From: Spirosoma telluris
Lineage (GTDB): Bacteria > Bacteroidota > Bacteroidia > Cytophagales > Spirosomataceae
Direction: 5' to 3'
NCBI GenBank assembly: GCA_003259005.1
Contig: QLII01000001.1
Span: forward strand, 2,496,501-2,560,500
Length of the DNA stretch: 64,000 bases
Under the pieces are notes generated by a model, which saw only the letters and a list, made by a program, of their open reading frames with translations, was not told the DNA's origin and did not search any database. Below are positions 45,765 through 55,312 of the stretch, piece by piece. Within the stretch, counting starts at the first letter, position 1, and every line of letters begins with the position of its first letter. Both the position numbers and the translations under genes were made by a program.

Positions 45765-46006
45765 TTAAATACCCATCAGGTGGGCTGTTTTTACGAGCGC
45801 TTCGACGTGCTAACCGCTCACCAGTTGAGTAACCGATTGGTTTTACAGTATACGCCCACCCACGCGTCGTGGTTAAACATGGCAGAGCTAGAGTTTGCGG
45901 CTCTCTCCAAGCAATACTTAGACCGGCAGATTGGGGACTTAGCCACTTTGGAAAAGAAGTGTTGGCTTGGGCCGAAGCGCGCAATCAAGCCGGGATTAAA
46001 ATCAAA

Positions 46007-46022
46007 CGGTCCGCCATCGCGG
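46007..46022. repeat. GC-rich 16-bp insert D in the transposase
   Basis: CGGTCCGCCATCGCGG, 14 of 16 bases identical to insert B. Excision restores GIKIKWLFDTGQARQKLKRH. Confidence 0.7.
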
Positions 46023-46130
46023 TGGCTTTTTGACACGGGCCAAGCTCGACAAAAACTCAAACGGCACTATGTCAAGCTTAACTCGGAGAATAATACTATT
46101 ATTGGGCCTAATAATTAACGTAACAGACTA

Positions 46131-46283
46131 CTAGTCTCGGCTCGGAGCCAATACGTTATCCTTCTCTTCTTGACTAGCGTGTTCTATCGTTTCCACAAAC
46201 TCCGCCGTGGAAATGGTATGGATATAAGGGTCGTCAAGTTCTTCATCCGAATCAGGAATGATGTCGGGATTATCTATATTCAT
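46131..46283 (-). CDS. Small acidic hypothetical protein
   Basis: 50 aa from ATG 46283 (MNIDNPDIIPDSDEELDDPY). Very acidic, ends AFVE-like AEFVETIEHASQEEKDNVLA. No recognised family. It starts upstream of and converges with the IS630 end. It could be a chance frame, but composition fits Bacteroidota small proteins. Confidence 0.45.
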   Translation of the reverse strand: MNIDNPDIIPDSDEELDDPYIHTISTAEFVETIEHASQEEKDNVLAPSRD

Positions 46284-46483
46284 TCTATTAGAAATTAAGG
46301 GTAAAGTTCTGAAACCTGTAGTCAAATCAAAACCAACTCGTTTTACGGAAGCTCTACACTTGACCAATTGTATAACGAATATACATATCTATAAATAGAA
46401 ATGATTTTTTGCCAATTTTAAGGGGCTGTTGCGGTATGCTACTGACTAGAATCTAGTACCGACTGCCATTTATCAGGTGGGAA

Positions 46484-46603
46484 ATGAAAACAGTGAGCGC
46501 AAACATCGCACCGACGAACCGGCTGGATATACGAACTTATATCAAGCGGTTAGCACGTCGAACAACCGGTTTATCAAAACGGTCCTCCTGGTGGCAGTTT
46601 TAA
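46484..46603 (+). pseudogene. Probable C-terminal remnant of an IS1-family transposase
   Basis: Short frame with TNRLDIRTYIKRLARRTTGL followed by SKRSSWWQF, similar in pattern to the HxERxNLxxRTHIKRLxRRT-SKS region of Bacteroidota IS1 transposases. The catalytic part and the ends are missing. Similarity is judged by eye. Confidence 0.4.
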
Positions 46604-46709
46604 TACATGCCCCTCAATAGCATGAAATGAACGAATAATTGCGAAATTGACATGGAATAAGCAACGCAAACAGTATCGGTTAGTAAGTACTTGGGCAGAT
46701 TTAAAGGCT

Positions 46710-46780
46710 GTTGATTCTTTTGATTCTATTGTATCAATTCACTGATTTTGAGCACAGTAGAACCAATAGAATCTAATTCT
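46710..46780. repeat. Degenerate inverted word element, class GATTCTATTGATTC
   Basis: Left arm 46710-46731 (TTGATTCTTTTGATTCTATTG) faces 46756-46778 (AGTAGAACCAATAGAATCTA). Same class as elements at 1227, 2576 and 36640; lies upstream of the epimerase gene. Confidence 0.6.
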
Positions 46781-46824
46781 GCGTGATTACTTAAGAAGAA
46801 AATGGGTATTAACTAGAAGAATAC

Positions 46825-47730
46825 ATGACTAAAAAGCGAATATTCTTTACAGGGGGATCAGGAAAAGCCGGAAAGCACGTCATTCCCTACCTGCTCAACC
46901 AGGGACATAAAGTGCTGAATGTGGACCTAACGCCGTTGAATCACCCAGGGGTCGATAATCTGATTGCTGATATTACGGATTCGGGACAAATGTTTAATGC
47001 CATGAGTTCGTATACCGGCTTAGATGAATTGGAGCCAGGGAATGGCGTACCTAAATTTGATGCGGTCGTTCATTTTGCTGCCGTGCCCAGGATCTTAATC
47101 AAACCAGATAATGAAACGTTCCGAGTCAACACCATAGGTACCTACCATGTAATTGAAGCGGCTGTTAAACTTGGAATTAGAAAGATTATTATTGCTTCCT
47201 CAGAAACCACCTATGGTATCTGTTTTTCGGATGGGCAAACCAACCCCAGGGTGTTACCGCTGGAAGAGGATTATGACGTTGACCCCATGGATAGCTACGG
47301 CTTGTCTAAGGTTGTCAATGAAAAAACCGCCCGCAGCTTCCAGCGACGGTCAGGCTTTGATATATATGCCCTTCGTATCGGCAATGTGATTGAACCGCAC
47401 GAATACGCTGAACTGTTTCCCTATTATTTTAAGAACCCAGAAGTGCGTCGCCGGAATGCCTTCTGTTATATAGATGCGCGTGACCTGGGCCAGATTGTGG
47501 ATTTATGTTTGAACAAAGACAACCTTGGTTATCAGCTTTTCAATGCGGGCAATGATCACAACGGTGCCACTATTCCCAGCAAAGAACTGGCCGAAAGGTT
47601 CTTCCCTGGTGTGCCCCTTACGCGCGAAATGGGGGAGTATGAAGCCTTGTTTTCAAATCGAAAAATCCGTGAAGTGCTGGGGTTTAAAGAACAACATAAC
47701 TGGCAGAAATACGTGAAATGGGGATCGTAA
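46825..47730 (+). CDS. NAD-dependent epimerase/dehydratase (extended SDR)
   Basis: 301 aa. Rossmann motif RIFFTGGSGKAGKHVIPYLL (GxxGxxG), VVHFAAVPRILIKPDNETFR, the active-site Ser in KIIIASSETTYGIC and Tyr-Lys in SYGLSKVVNEKTARSFQRRS. It resembles UDP-glucose 4-epimerase-type and dTDP-sugar-modifying SDRs; the sugar is not identifiable. Cytoplasmic. It follows the IS scar and precedes an unrelated secreted protein. Confidence 0.9.
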   Translation: MTKKRIFFTGGSGKAGKHVIPYLLNQGHKVLNVDLTPLNHPGVDNLIADITDSGQMFNAMSSYTGLDELEPGNGVPKFDAVVHFAAVPRILIKPDNETFRVNTIGTYHVIEAAVKLGIRKIIIASSETTYGICFSDGQTNPRVLPLEEDYDVDPMDSYGLSKVVNEKTARSFQRRSGFDIYALRIGNVIEPHEYAELFPYYFKNPEVRRRNAFCYIDARDLGQIVDLCLNKDNLGYQLFNAGNDHNGATIPSKELAERFFPGVPLTREMGEYEALFSNRKIREVLGFKEQHNWQKYVKWGS

Positions 47731-47807
47731 CATAACCCCAAAAGCGTGACGAATGAATTTTTAAAACCGCTAGACCCGAATCGGCATAGTTTACCTCATA
47801 CTTCCCT

Positions 47808-48941
47808 ATGAAATTTTTACTCGTGTTTTTGCTCCTCATGCTGGCGATTTCGGTCGGAGCCTCTGCCCAAAATGCCTCCTTGCCTGATTCGACGCGACAC
47901 AACGTCCTCTTCAGCAGCGACTCGGTGCTGGCCTTCACTCTCACCTCTTCTTTTGTACGCATTTTGAAAGACCGGGGCGACACCACCACGGCGCACCCGG
48001 CTCAACTCAATTATCAATCTCCCCAGGGCGAAACCGTGACCCTACCGGTTAAACTCCAGGTGCGCGGCAACTTTCGGAAGCTCTGGAACAATTGCTCATT
48101 TCCGCCCCTATATCTGAATGTACCTAAAAAGAAGGCCAGCCATACCGTGTTTGCCAGCCATAACAAGATGAAGTTGGTCACCCACTGTGAAGGCGAGGAG
48201 TACGTTGTGCGGGAGTATCTGGTATATCGACTTTACAACCTGCTGACCGACTACAGCTTTCGAGCACGACTATGCCAGGTGAGCTATGTGGATTCGGCAG
48301 GCAAACGTCCCACCGAAACCCGCTGGGGTATGCTGTTGGAAGACGAATCCAATCTGGTAAAACGCAATGGTAACCTACCCAATAAACTCCGGCAAATCAG
48401 CATGGCCAACATGGATTCCTTACACATGGCTACGCTGGCAGTGTTTGAGTACCTGATTGGCAACACCGATTGGTCGGTACCCTATCGGCACAACATCCGG
48501 CTTTTGACCGTCCCTACGATCAAGAATCCAGTACCGGTGCCCTACGATTTCGACCTATCGGGCATCGTCGAGGCCTTTTATGCGCTGCCCTCCGAGAACA
48601 TTGGCATTGCCTCAGTTCGAGAACGCGTCTACCGGGGAATTTCCTATCCGTCGGCGTTGTTTCACCAGGTCTTTGACCGGTTCAATCAACTGAAACCCCA
48701 AATTTACGCGCTGTACGCGAACGATTCTCGCCTGGATTCAGCCTATGTGAAACGCACGCTGAAGTACTTCGATGAATTTTATGCGGTTATCAACAACCCG
48801 GTTAAAATTTTTCTGGGCCGTGCCCAGAAAAACGAGGTTATCAACAAGCCGAAGGAGTTTTCTGCGGTTCAAAAAAAGAGCACTCCCAGGCTCACTACTT
48901 CTAAGCCTGCTACCCAAAAACCTATCGTGAAAAAAAAGTAG
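47808..48941 (+). CDS. Secreted protein of unknown function, CotH-like kinase suspected
   Basis: 377 aa. Signal peptide MKFLLVFLLLMLAISVGASA. Mature part: SDSVLAFTLTSSFVRILKDR, RGNFRKLWNNCSFPPLYLNV, MKLVTHCEGEEYVVREYLVY, RLYNLLTDYSFRARLCQVSY and NTDWSVPYRHNIRLL, YDFDLSGIVEAF. The string of RVYLV/YRLYN.., a conserved Asp in YDFDLSG, and the NIGNTDW-like motif recall spore-coat CotH kinases, which phosphorylate secreted proteins. That is an inference from spacing. Lys-rich tail (PIVKKK). Not recognised as a named family. Confidence 0.6.
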   Translation: MKFLLVFLLLMLAISVGASAQNASLPDSTRHNVLFSSDSVLAFTLTSSFVRILKDRGDTTTAHPAQLNYQSPQGETVTLPVKLQVRGNFRKLWNNCSFPPLYLNVPKKKASHTVFASHNKMKLVTHCEGEEYVVREYLVYRLYNLLTDYSFRARLCQVSYVDSAGKRPTETRWGMLLEDESNLVKRNGNLPNKLRQISMANMDSLHMATLAVFEYLIGNTDWSVPYRHNIRLLTVPTIKNPVPVPYDFDLSGIVEAFYALPSENIGIASVRERVYRGISYPSALFHQVFDRFNQLKPQIYALYANDSRLDSAYVKRTLKYFDEFYAVINNPVKIFLGRAQKNEVINKPKEFSAVQKKSTPRLTTSKPATQKPIVKKK

Positions 48942-48948
48942 GTTCGCA

Positions 48949-49884
48949 TTAGCCATATGACACACGGCTAACTGCCGATTTCAACCGGATCAATTCACCC
49001 AGTAAGCGAGTACGGGTGGCTAATTCAGGCCGACCCAGTCGATCAGCCAGACGGGCTACAGCTAAATTCAGCGTCTCAATTTCAGTCTCGCGGCCGTGAT
49101 TAATGTCAACCAGGGTGGAGATGAGCTGACCATCGGAACGTTGACTGATTTGTAAAAGTCGGCCCTCCACTTCCTCTCGATTAAGTACAACACCCGATAC
49201 CTCTGCTACAGCCATGCATTCGTCGATAATCTCACGTCCTAAAACCAGCGCTGAGCTATTCCGATGAAAAATACCATTATCAGCGCCAAGTAGTGGACAA
49301 ATGGCGTTGAAGACACAGTTGGCAATGACTTTCTCCCAGATAGTCTGCTGAATGGCAGTCTCAGTCCGGAACGGAAACAGAGACGTACTAAGCTGCTCCA
49401 CTAGCTCTGCCATTCGGGATTCATGGCCCCGAATCACGCCAATGGGCGAAGCCGCTACGGGTTTATAGGTAACGGTATACGGTGCCTGCACCTGACTGGT
49501 TGCCAGTAACACGCACCGATACACCTCCGGGAAACCGGCTTCCAGAAATGGCTCTTCGATACCTAATCCATTTTGCAACAAAACCAGGGGCGACTCATTC
49601 GTCTTTCCACTCAATCGCCGGGCTAGCTCCTGGTTTCCAAACGATTTGCTGGTCAGCAAAATAATTCCGTTCAACCGCTCAACCTGTTCTAGTGTACGGA
49701 TAGAAATGGATTCTGTTAGAGCCGAGTCACCGCCGTAGTCAACCGTAATACTCGTTTCTTCGGTTTCCGGCTCACACCCCTGGCGACCGCGCAGCAGCGT
49801 AACGTCTTTACCAGACTGCTTCAGCAACACAGCTAGGGTCATGCCAATGGCACCGACTCCGACAATGTAGATAGGGTTTTGCAT
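48949..49884 (-). CDS. Ketopantoate reductase-like protein (ApbA/PanE family)
   Basis: 311 aa. N-terminal Rossmann fold MQNPIYIVGVGAIGMTLAVL (GxGxxG) and middle motif RLNGIILLTSKSFGNQELAR; C-terminal domain shows IWEKVIANCVFNAICPLLGA with the catalytic Lys and Asn and a late SSLVLGREIIDECMAVAE-like segment with the acidic substrate-binding residue. It would reduce 2-dehydropantoate to pantoate with NADPH (coenzyme A synthesis) or act on a related keto acid. Family paralogues are common, so panE identity is unproven. It converges on the CotH-like gene. Confidence 0.85.
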   Translation of the reverse strand: MQNPIYIVGVGAIGMTLAVLLKQSGKDVTLLRGRQGCEPETEETSITVDYGGDSALTESISIRTLEQVERLNGIILLTSKSFGNQELARRLSGKTNESPLVLLQNGLGIEEPFLEAGFPEVYRCVLLATSQVQAPYTVTYKPVAASPIGVIRGHESRMAELVEQLSTSLFPFRTETAIQQTIWEKVIANCVFNAICPLLGADNGIFHRNSSALVLGREIIDECMAVAEVSGVVLNREEVEGRLLQISQRSDGQLISTLVDINHGRETEIETLNLAVARLADRLGRPELATRTRLLGELIRLKSAVSRVSYG

Positions 49885-49907
49885 ATGAAATCGTTACTGA
49901 AAAATAA

Positions 49908-51803
49908 CTAAGGTATCGTAGCCACGTCAATAACAGAGTTACCGTAAAGACGATGACGAGCCGGTTTAAAATTGGCTTGGTCTGCTTTATAAATATTTCC
50001 CACGAACGTCTGCGGGTTTCGATCAATTAGTGGAAACCAACTGCTTTGCACCTGAATCATGACCCGATGTCCTTTTTTAAAGGTATGCAATACATCCTGG
50101 AGCTGGAACCTTACCTCCGTCACCCGATTCGGGGTCAAGGGCTCGGGTTTTTCAAAGCTATGGCGAAACCGGCCCCGCATGACATCGGCTCTGACTAGTT
50201 GCTGATAATTCGCTAGCTGAGTTTTGGGATTGGGCAGGTAAGGATGATTCGGCTCGTCGGGTGGGTACACGTCAATGAGCTTAACTACCCAATCGGCATC
50301 GGTACCCGTCGTACTGACCTTCAGTCGAACTGTGATTTCTCCACCTACCGTCAGGTTGCCAGGTAATACATCTGTTTGAAAGGTGAGTACGTCAGGTCGG
50401 CCACTGACAAACCGCTGATCGGCCGACATGTAGCTAAACAACGCACTGAAATCGGGTTCAGCGGTCAGGGTCGCTTCGTTGTAAGGCACAGGATGTTTTG
50501 GGTCGCTGACATATTCCCGAAAACTGGCAGGGGTAGCCGGTTGTGTGCTTAGCTGGCCCGTAGGTGTTAAATACCAACGTAAGCGGTGGCCGTTGGACGC
50601 TGGCCACTGCGAATACGTTCGCCATTGTTTCTGGCCCGTATCGAACAGACAGATTTTCGGTAGTCCGGTTTTGCCATCGCCAGGGCCTTTCAGGTAGTGA
50701 TGAAAGAAAGGTGCTTCCAGCTCACGCTGGTAGTAGGTCGCCAGACTATCACCGAAATACAGGTCGTTATGAAGCGTATGGCCGGTTTCTTCCGACCAGC
50801 CCCGGTGTCCAAACGGCCCCATAACCAGCATCGGGCGTGACTGTGGGCTATACCGATCAAGTGTTTTGTAGATGCTCAGTGGCCCATATAGGTCTTCAGC
50901 ATCAAACCATCCCCGACGACCAGTACAGCGGGTCGAATTTTCCATAAATGGGGCAGAATGTTGCGCTTCTGCCAGAACGTATCGTAGTTGGGATGGGCCA
51001 CTGTCTGCCGCCAGAACACATTCCTGGATAAATACGGCTGGGCGTTTGCCAGCGCCCCAGGTTGGTATGCCAGGCATACTCCGTCTGATCTCCTGTTTGA
51101 ATCCAGTCCTTGAGGAACCAGGGCTTTGTGGTTGGACCAGATGGCCCCTCACCAAACAACGGGTAAGCCAGCAGAGCCAGTTGCGTGAAAGCACCGTTAT
51201 GATGAATATCTTCCCGGAAGAAGTCCGCGATAGGCGCTTGGGGCGAAGACGCTTTCAAAGCCGGATGGGCGTTGATGGAACCCGCTATCGCATAGAAACC
51301 CGCATAGCTCATACCCCATAATCCTACCCGGCCGTTGTGGTAGTGTACATGCCGGAGTAGCCAGTCGATGGTGTCGTAGGTATCGGTACTTTCGTCAATG
51401 AGCTTGGAGGATGACGGTTTCTTGCGGTCGCTGACAATGGGGGTCATATTGGTCCAGCGCCCCCAGAAGCCCAGCGCCCACGCACATCCTGGTATACAAA
51501 AATGTACCCATCAGCCTGGAGCGTGGGCGAAGGCCCTAAGGTGGCTTTATACTGGTCGATGCCATACGGCATGGAGCCAAAGCAGGTACGTTGCATCAAA
51601 AAGGGATATGGTTTAAGCACAGATGCATCGAGAGGTACATAAACGGCGGTGTAAAGCGTAACCCCATCACGCATCGGTAGCTGGTACTCAAATTTTTGGT
51701 ATCGCTCCCGTACCTGACCAACTGCACTTCCTAAAATAATCAGCAACAGGAATAGCATGAAACCTGCGGTGAAAGAAACCGGTCGCCAGAATAGGTAGTT
51801 CAT
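49908..51803 (-). CDS. CocE/NonD-family hydrolase (X-Pro dipeptidyl-peptidase-like), frame broken three times
   Basis: About 633 aa. An N-terminal signal/membrane segment (FTAGFMLFLLLIILGSAVG) leads into an alpha/beta-hydrolase: MRDGVTLYTAVYVPLDA, the nucleophile motif GLWGMSYAGFYAIAG, Asp in VVGGWFDAEDLYGP, His in GPFGHRGWSEETGH, and a C-terminal jelly-roll domain (LTVGGEITVRLKVSTTGTDA, YGNSVIDVATIP). Restoring one G at 51460-51464, 51055-51058 and 50911-50914 makes it continuous. It is likely exported and cleaves proline-containing peptides or esters. Its start overlaps the MocR stop by 4 bp (ATGA). Confidence 0.88.
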
Positions 51804-53237
51804 ACTGCCAACTGTTGGTGAATAAGTTGTCCAATGGTTTGCAGGCCCCAGGCGACGCGCTCATCGAAAGGCAACCCATAACTGAGTCGCATGCAATTGG
51901 TATACTGCGCCTGAAGGCTAAATAAACTGCCTGGCATAATACTGATTTTATGCGGAGCCAACTGGTCAGCCAGTTCCAGCGTATTTATCCGGACATCAAC
52001 TTCTACCCACAACGTAAAGCCGCCCTGTGGCTCGCTGATGCGCGTGCCGCTGGGAAAGTGAGCACGAATACTCTGCTGGTAGCGTTGACAATTGCTTTTC
52101 AGTCGCTGTCGAAGTCGGCGCAGGTGCAGTTCATACCGGTCATTGGCTAGAAAATTGGCAATTGCCTGCTGTGTGATACCTGGGGAAAAACCAGCCTGAT
52201 AGCGCTTTATCTGAAGCAACTCATCATAATAGCGCCCCGGAGCCACCCAGCCCACCCGATAGCCAGGTGCCAGCGTTTTACTGACGGACCCACACCATAA
52301 GACCAGCCCCTGTCGGTCGAATGCCTTGCAGGGAAGTGGACGGTCAGGCGCGAAATGCAGGTCGCCGTAAAGATCATCTTCGATAAGCGGAATCTGGTAC
52401 GTTTCCATCAGCTGTACCAGCCGTTTTTTATGGGCATTCGGCATACAAAAACCTAGCGGATTGCTGAAGTTTGGCACCAGCAAACAGGCCTGTACCTCCC
52501 CAGCCAGTAAATGTTCCTCCAGCACATCCAGATCAACGCCCGTCAGCGGATCGGTGGGTAGTTCGAGCACCTTTAAGCCCAGCGAGCGAAGGGTCTGAAG
52601 GATACCAAAATAAATGGGGCTTTCTACGGCGACGGTATCGCCCGGCCGGGTAATGGTTTTCAGACATAAGGTCAGCGCAGCAGTACAGCCCTCAGTCGTG
52701 ATAATCTCCTCGTCGGTGAGTCGACTGCCCCAGAACAGAGCATAACGGGCAACTTGCCGACGAAGATCTGCGTTTCCAGCCATCTGTTCATATTCGATTC
52801 CACCGTGTGGGAGTTCGCGTTGAGCCTGCTGGAAAGACTTCATTAACTTGTCGACAGGCAGTAACGAAGGAGCTGGCACACTTAGCGAAAAAGGAAGCCA
52901 GCCAGGCTCTCGTTGCTGGCGCATGAGTCTCAGTAGTATCGGCTCCTGATCAGGCAAACGGTTTTGATGGACTATAGCCTGGGGCGCAGACCGGCGCGGT
53001 ACATCCCCCATTCGCTCAACCAGCGTTCGGACGTAGTAGCCCGATTGAGGTCGTACCTCCACCAATCCCTCGGCTTCCAGACAGTAATAGGCCTGTTGCA
53101 CCGTGTTGATGCTGACGCCAAGCTCCTGACTAAGCGTACGGACGGAGGGAAGTTTATCGCCCCGGTTAGTACACCAACCCGTAAGGTATCACCTAATTGA
53201 CGAGCGATCTGTTGATACTTGGGATAGATAGAGCCAT
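51800..53237 (-). CDS. MocR-type GntR regulator with aminotransferase domain (frame broken near the start)
   Basis: About 480 aa. N-terminal GntR winged helix: PKYQQIARQLGDTLRVGVLT, GGDKLPSVRTLSQELGVS and INTVQQAYYCLEAEGLVEVR. The aminotransferase-like domain has NFSNPLGFCMPNAHKKRLVQ, IPLIEDDLYGDLHF and the PLP lysine in CGSVSKTLAPGYRVGWVAPG. One G must be restored at 53160-53163; even so, the first codons before 53237 lack a clear start, so a second base loss near ATG 53237 is possible. It lies divergently from a class V aminotransferase, the usual arrangement for MocR regulators of PLP-enzyme genes, and overlaps the hydrolase. Confidence 0.85.
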
Positions 53238-53435
53238 GGGCTTCTTTGAGTAGAGATGTTCTGTTTTATTGGGCAAAAGTAGGGATCGCATCTGTACGCA
53301 TTACCATACAGATTTTGCCGAAGTCACCCGTACAGTTTAGGAACATCGGTCAATCTTCAAAAAAGTACGCTGTATGATCATGTAATCACGAAAGTGTATC
53401 TGTTTCCATACACCCCAGTTCCCTTGTTTTGCCCC

Positions 53436-54632
53436 ATGCAATTTCAAACAACTCCCTTTTTTGATATCACCCAACTGCGGGCTGATACACCGGGCTGCCT
53501 CGACAGCCTATTTATGAATAGCGCTGGAGCCTCCTTAATGCCTCAGCCCGTTGTAGCAGCTATGATGGATTATCTCCAGTTGGAAACCCAATTAGGCGGG
53601 TACGAAGTCGAACGGTTACGTTTGGAGCAAATCGGCCGATTTTATGATGAAGCAGCCCGGCTACTGAATACCCGGCCGGGCAATATTGCCTATGCCTATA
53701 GTGCAACCGATGCCTACTTTCAGGTGCTATCGGCCATTCCTTTTCAGGTAGGTGATACCATTCTGACCACCTCCAACGATTACGTTTCCAACCAACTGGC
53801 CTTTCTATCCATGCAGCAGCGGTTAGGCATTCGGCTATTGCGAATTAACGATCTGCCTAACGGCGACCTTGATCTGACTCATGCAGAGGAATTAATGCGC
53901 ATACACCGGCCAGCGCTGGTTGCTATTACCCACATACCAACGAATTCTGGGTTAGTGCTGCCGGCTGAGGAGGTGGGCAGCCTCTGCCGGCAATACGGTG
54001 CCTGGTATCTGCTAGATGCGGCTCAGTCAGTGGGGCAACTACCACTCGATGTTACCCACATTCAGCCCGACTTTCTGGTAGCAACAGGGCGTAAATTTCT
54101 ACGTGGACCGCGTAACACCGGATTTTTGTATGTATCGGATAGAGCACTGGAGACTGGATTGGCCCCCCTGTTCCTCGATCGCCGGGCCGCTACGTGGACA
54201 AGTCCAGATAGCTACTTTTTGCAGATGAGTGCCCGCCGGTTTGAGCCGCAGGAGATTTCGTTACTCAGTGTAGGGTTAGCCGAGGCCATACATTACGCCA
54301 ATCAGATAGGTATAGAGGCTATTACCCAGCAGAACCAAGGTCTTATGCACCGGCTCCGAACAGGCCTTGAACAACTTGATGGTATCGTCTTATTGGATCG
54401 GGGTTCCCAGCAAAGTAACATCCTGACCTTTCATACGACCCGCCAATCGCTACCGGCACTCGAAGCAGCGCTACGACACCGGCGAGTGGTCTTTACAGTG
54501 CAGTATGCAAGCTCCGCTCTGATCGACTTTCGGCGCAAGGGAGTAGATTGGTTGATCCGGCTTTCGCCACACTATTTTAACACGCTGGCCGAAATGGACG
54601 AAGTGGTCGATTTGATCACTCATTTTTTATAA
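53436..54632 (+). CDS. PLP-dependent aminotransferase class V (cysteine desulfurase/kynureninase-like)
   Basis: 398 aa from ATG 53436 (MQFQTTPFFDITQLRADTPG). Shows MNSAGASLMPQPVVAAMMDY, NIAYAYSATDAYFQVLSA, ALVAITHIPTNSGLVLPAEE, WYLLDAAQSVGQLPLDVTHI and the PLP lysine in FLVATGRKFLRGPRNTGFLY. This is the class V fold used by cysteine desulfurases, selenocysteine lyases and isopenicillin-N epimerase-like enzymes; the missing conserved cysteine loop makes a classic IscS role unlikely. Divergent from the MocR gene, so it is the probable regulatory target. Confidence 0.88.
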   Translation: MQFQTTPFFDITQLRADTPGCLDSLFMNSAGASLMPQPVVAAMMDYLQLETQLGGYEVERLRLEQIGRFYDEAARLLNTRPGNIAYAYSATDAYFQVLSAIPFQVGDTILTTSNDYVSNQLAFLSMQQRLGIRLLRINDLPNGDLDLTHAEELMRIHRPALVAITHIPTNSGLVLPAEEVGSLCRQYGAWYLLDAAQSVGQLPLDVTHIQPDFLVATGRKFLRGPRNTGFLYVSDRALETGLAPLFLDRRAATWTSPDSYFLQMSARRFEPQEISLLSVGLAEAIHYANQIGIEAITQQNQGLMHRLRTGLEQLDGIVLLDRGSQQSNILTFHTTRQSLPALEAALRHRRVVFTVQYASSALIDFRRKGVDWLIRLSPHYFNTLAEMDEVVDLITHFL

Positions 54633-54906
54633 ATAGAAGCTGTTCATTAAGGCTTTTTTATCGTATTCGCCCACCCAAAAAATCTGATTAAATCATTGCG
54701 AGTTTCGGTGCCAATTCGAGTGTGGTGAAGTTAATGCAATGGTCAATGAAGGTATCAAGCTTCAGCGTTTCAGCTTTTTTCGGATTAAAATAGGATTGGG
54801 TATCAGTCAAGGAAATAGGACTTTGAGTACGCTAAACAGGATGACGTATTGATAATCAATAATTAATTGTTACTTTCATTTTATAAATCACTCATTATGA
54901 ACTAAC

Positions 54907-55122
54907 ATGCTACTTGCTTTTGCTTTTCTTTTCGCTATTGGCCTAGTCACTCCCATCGTTGTTTCCCCATCCCGGTTTACGCTCAAAAAGCGGTGCCCAC
55001 AGTGCAAATCAGCCAAACTAAACCGGGCGCATAGACCTCCCCTGGCTAAACCATTCCCCATGAAACGCTATTCCTGCGATCACTGTCGGCATAAGTTTTA
55101 CCATGTTTTCACGATGCCCTAA
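54907..55122 (+). CDS. Small zinc-ribbon membrane protein, copy 1
   Basis: 71 aa. A hydrophobic N-terminal segment (LLAFAFLFAIGLVTPIVV) and two CxxC pairs: KKRCPQCKSAKLN and RYSCDHCRHKFYH. A zinc ribbon on the membrane face. The preceding 275 bp contain no gene. Confidence 0.65.
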   Translation: MLLAFAFLFAIGLVTPIVVSPSRFTLKKRCPQCKSAKLNRAHRPPLAKPFPMKRYSCDHCRHKFYHVFTMP

Positions 55123-55312
55123 GCGGTTGAATCGTGCTAAAATGGTAGCTTTAGATCGTCATTCGACAACAGAAGTTGGCGCAACTCAACAGGATTTTAA
55201 GGATCATAATCATTTTTTTTTCGCCTTTTAATAAATTCTGATTAAATCCCGGAGTGTTCTGGTGACTATTCGGGCGTGCGTTATTCCAAGCAGTAACTCA
55301 CCTCTGACAATC

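Larger units (their letters stand above)
44983..46118 (+). mobile_element. Degenerate IS630-family transposase, N-terminally truncated and with GC-rich inserts
   Basis: An IS630 family transposase: helix-turn-helix part (AQVLLHLHQGKTPTQVATLL, SEATVYNLQKRYLTEGLMSA), catalytic DDE part with ERPCQLLADVMAPLPV, QDNLNTHQVGCFYERF and TPTHASWLNMAELEF, and the end IKWLFDTGQARQKLKRHYVK. These segments sit in different frames. Reasons: four GC-rich inserts of 15-16 bp, single-base losses, and a missing piece after position 45600. The first ~20 residues of a normal transposase and the left inverted repeat are absent, since the junction with the response regulator is at about 44983. An A8 run (45339-45346) could allow -1 frameshifting to the KKNQ frame, as in some IS630 members. 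Overall inactive. Confidence 0.8.

Noticed and set aside
295..46780. Word elements as CRISPR arrays or as ordinary terminators
   Set aside because: There are no regular direct repeats with unique spacers and no cas genes. Ordinary terminators do not carry several word copies per arm, although some elements may also terminate transcription.
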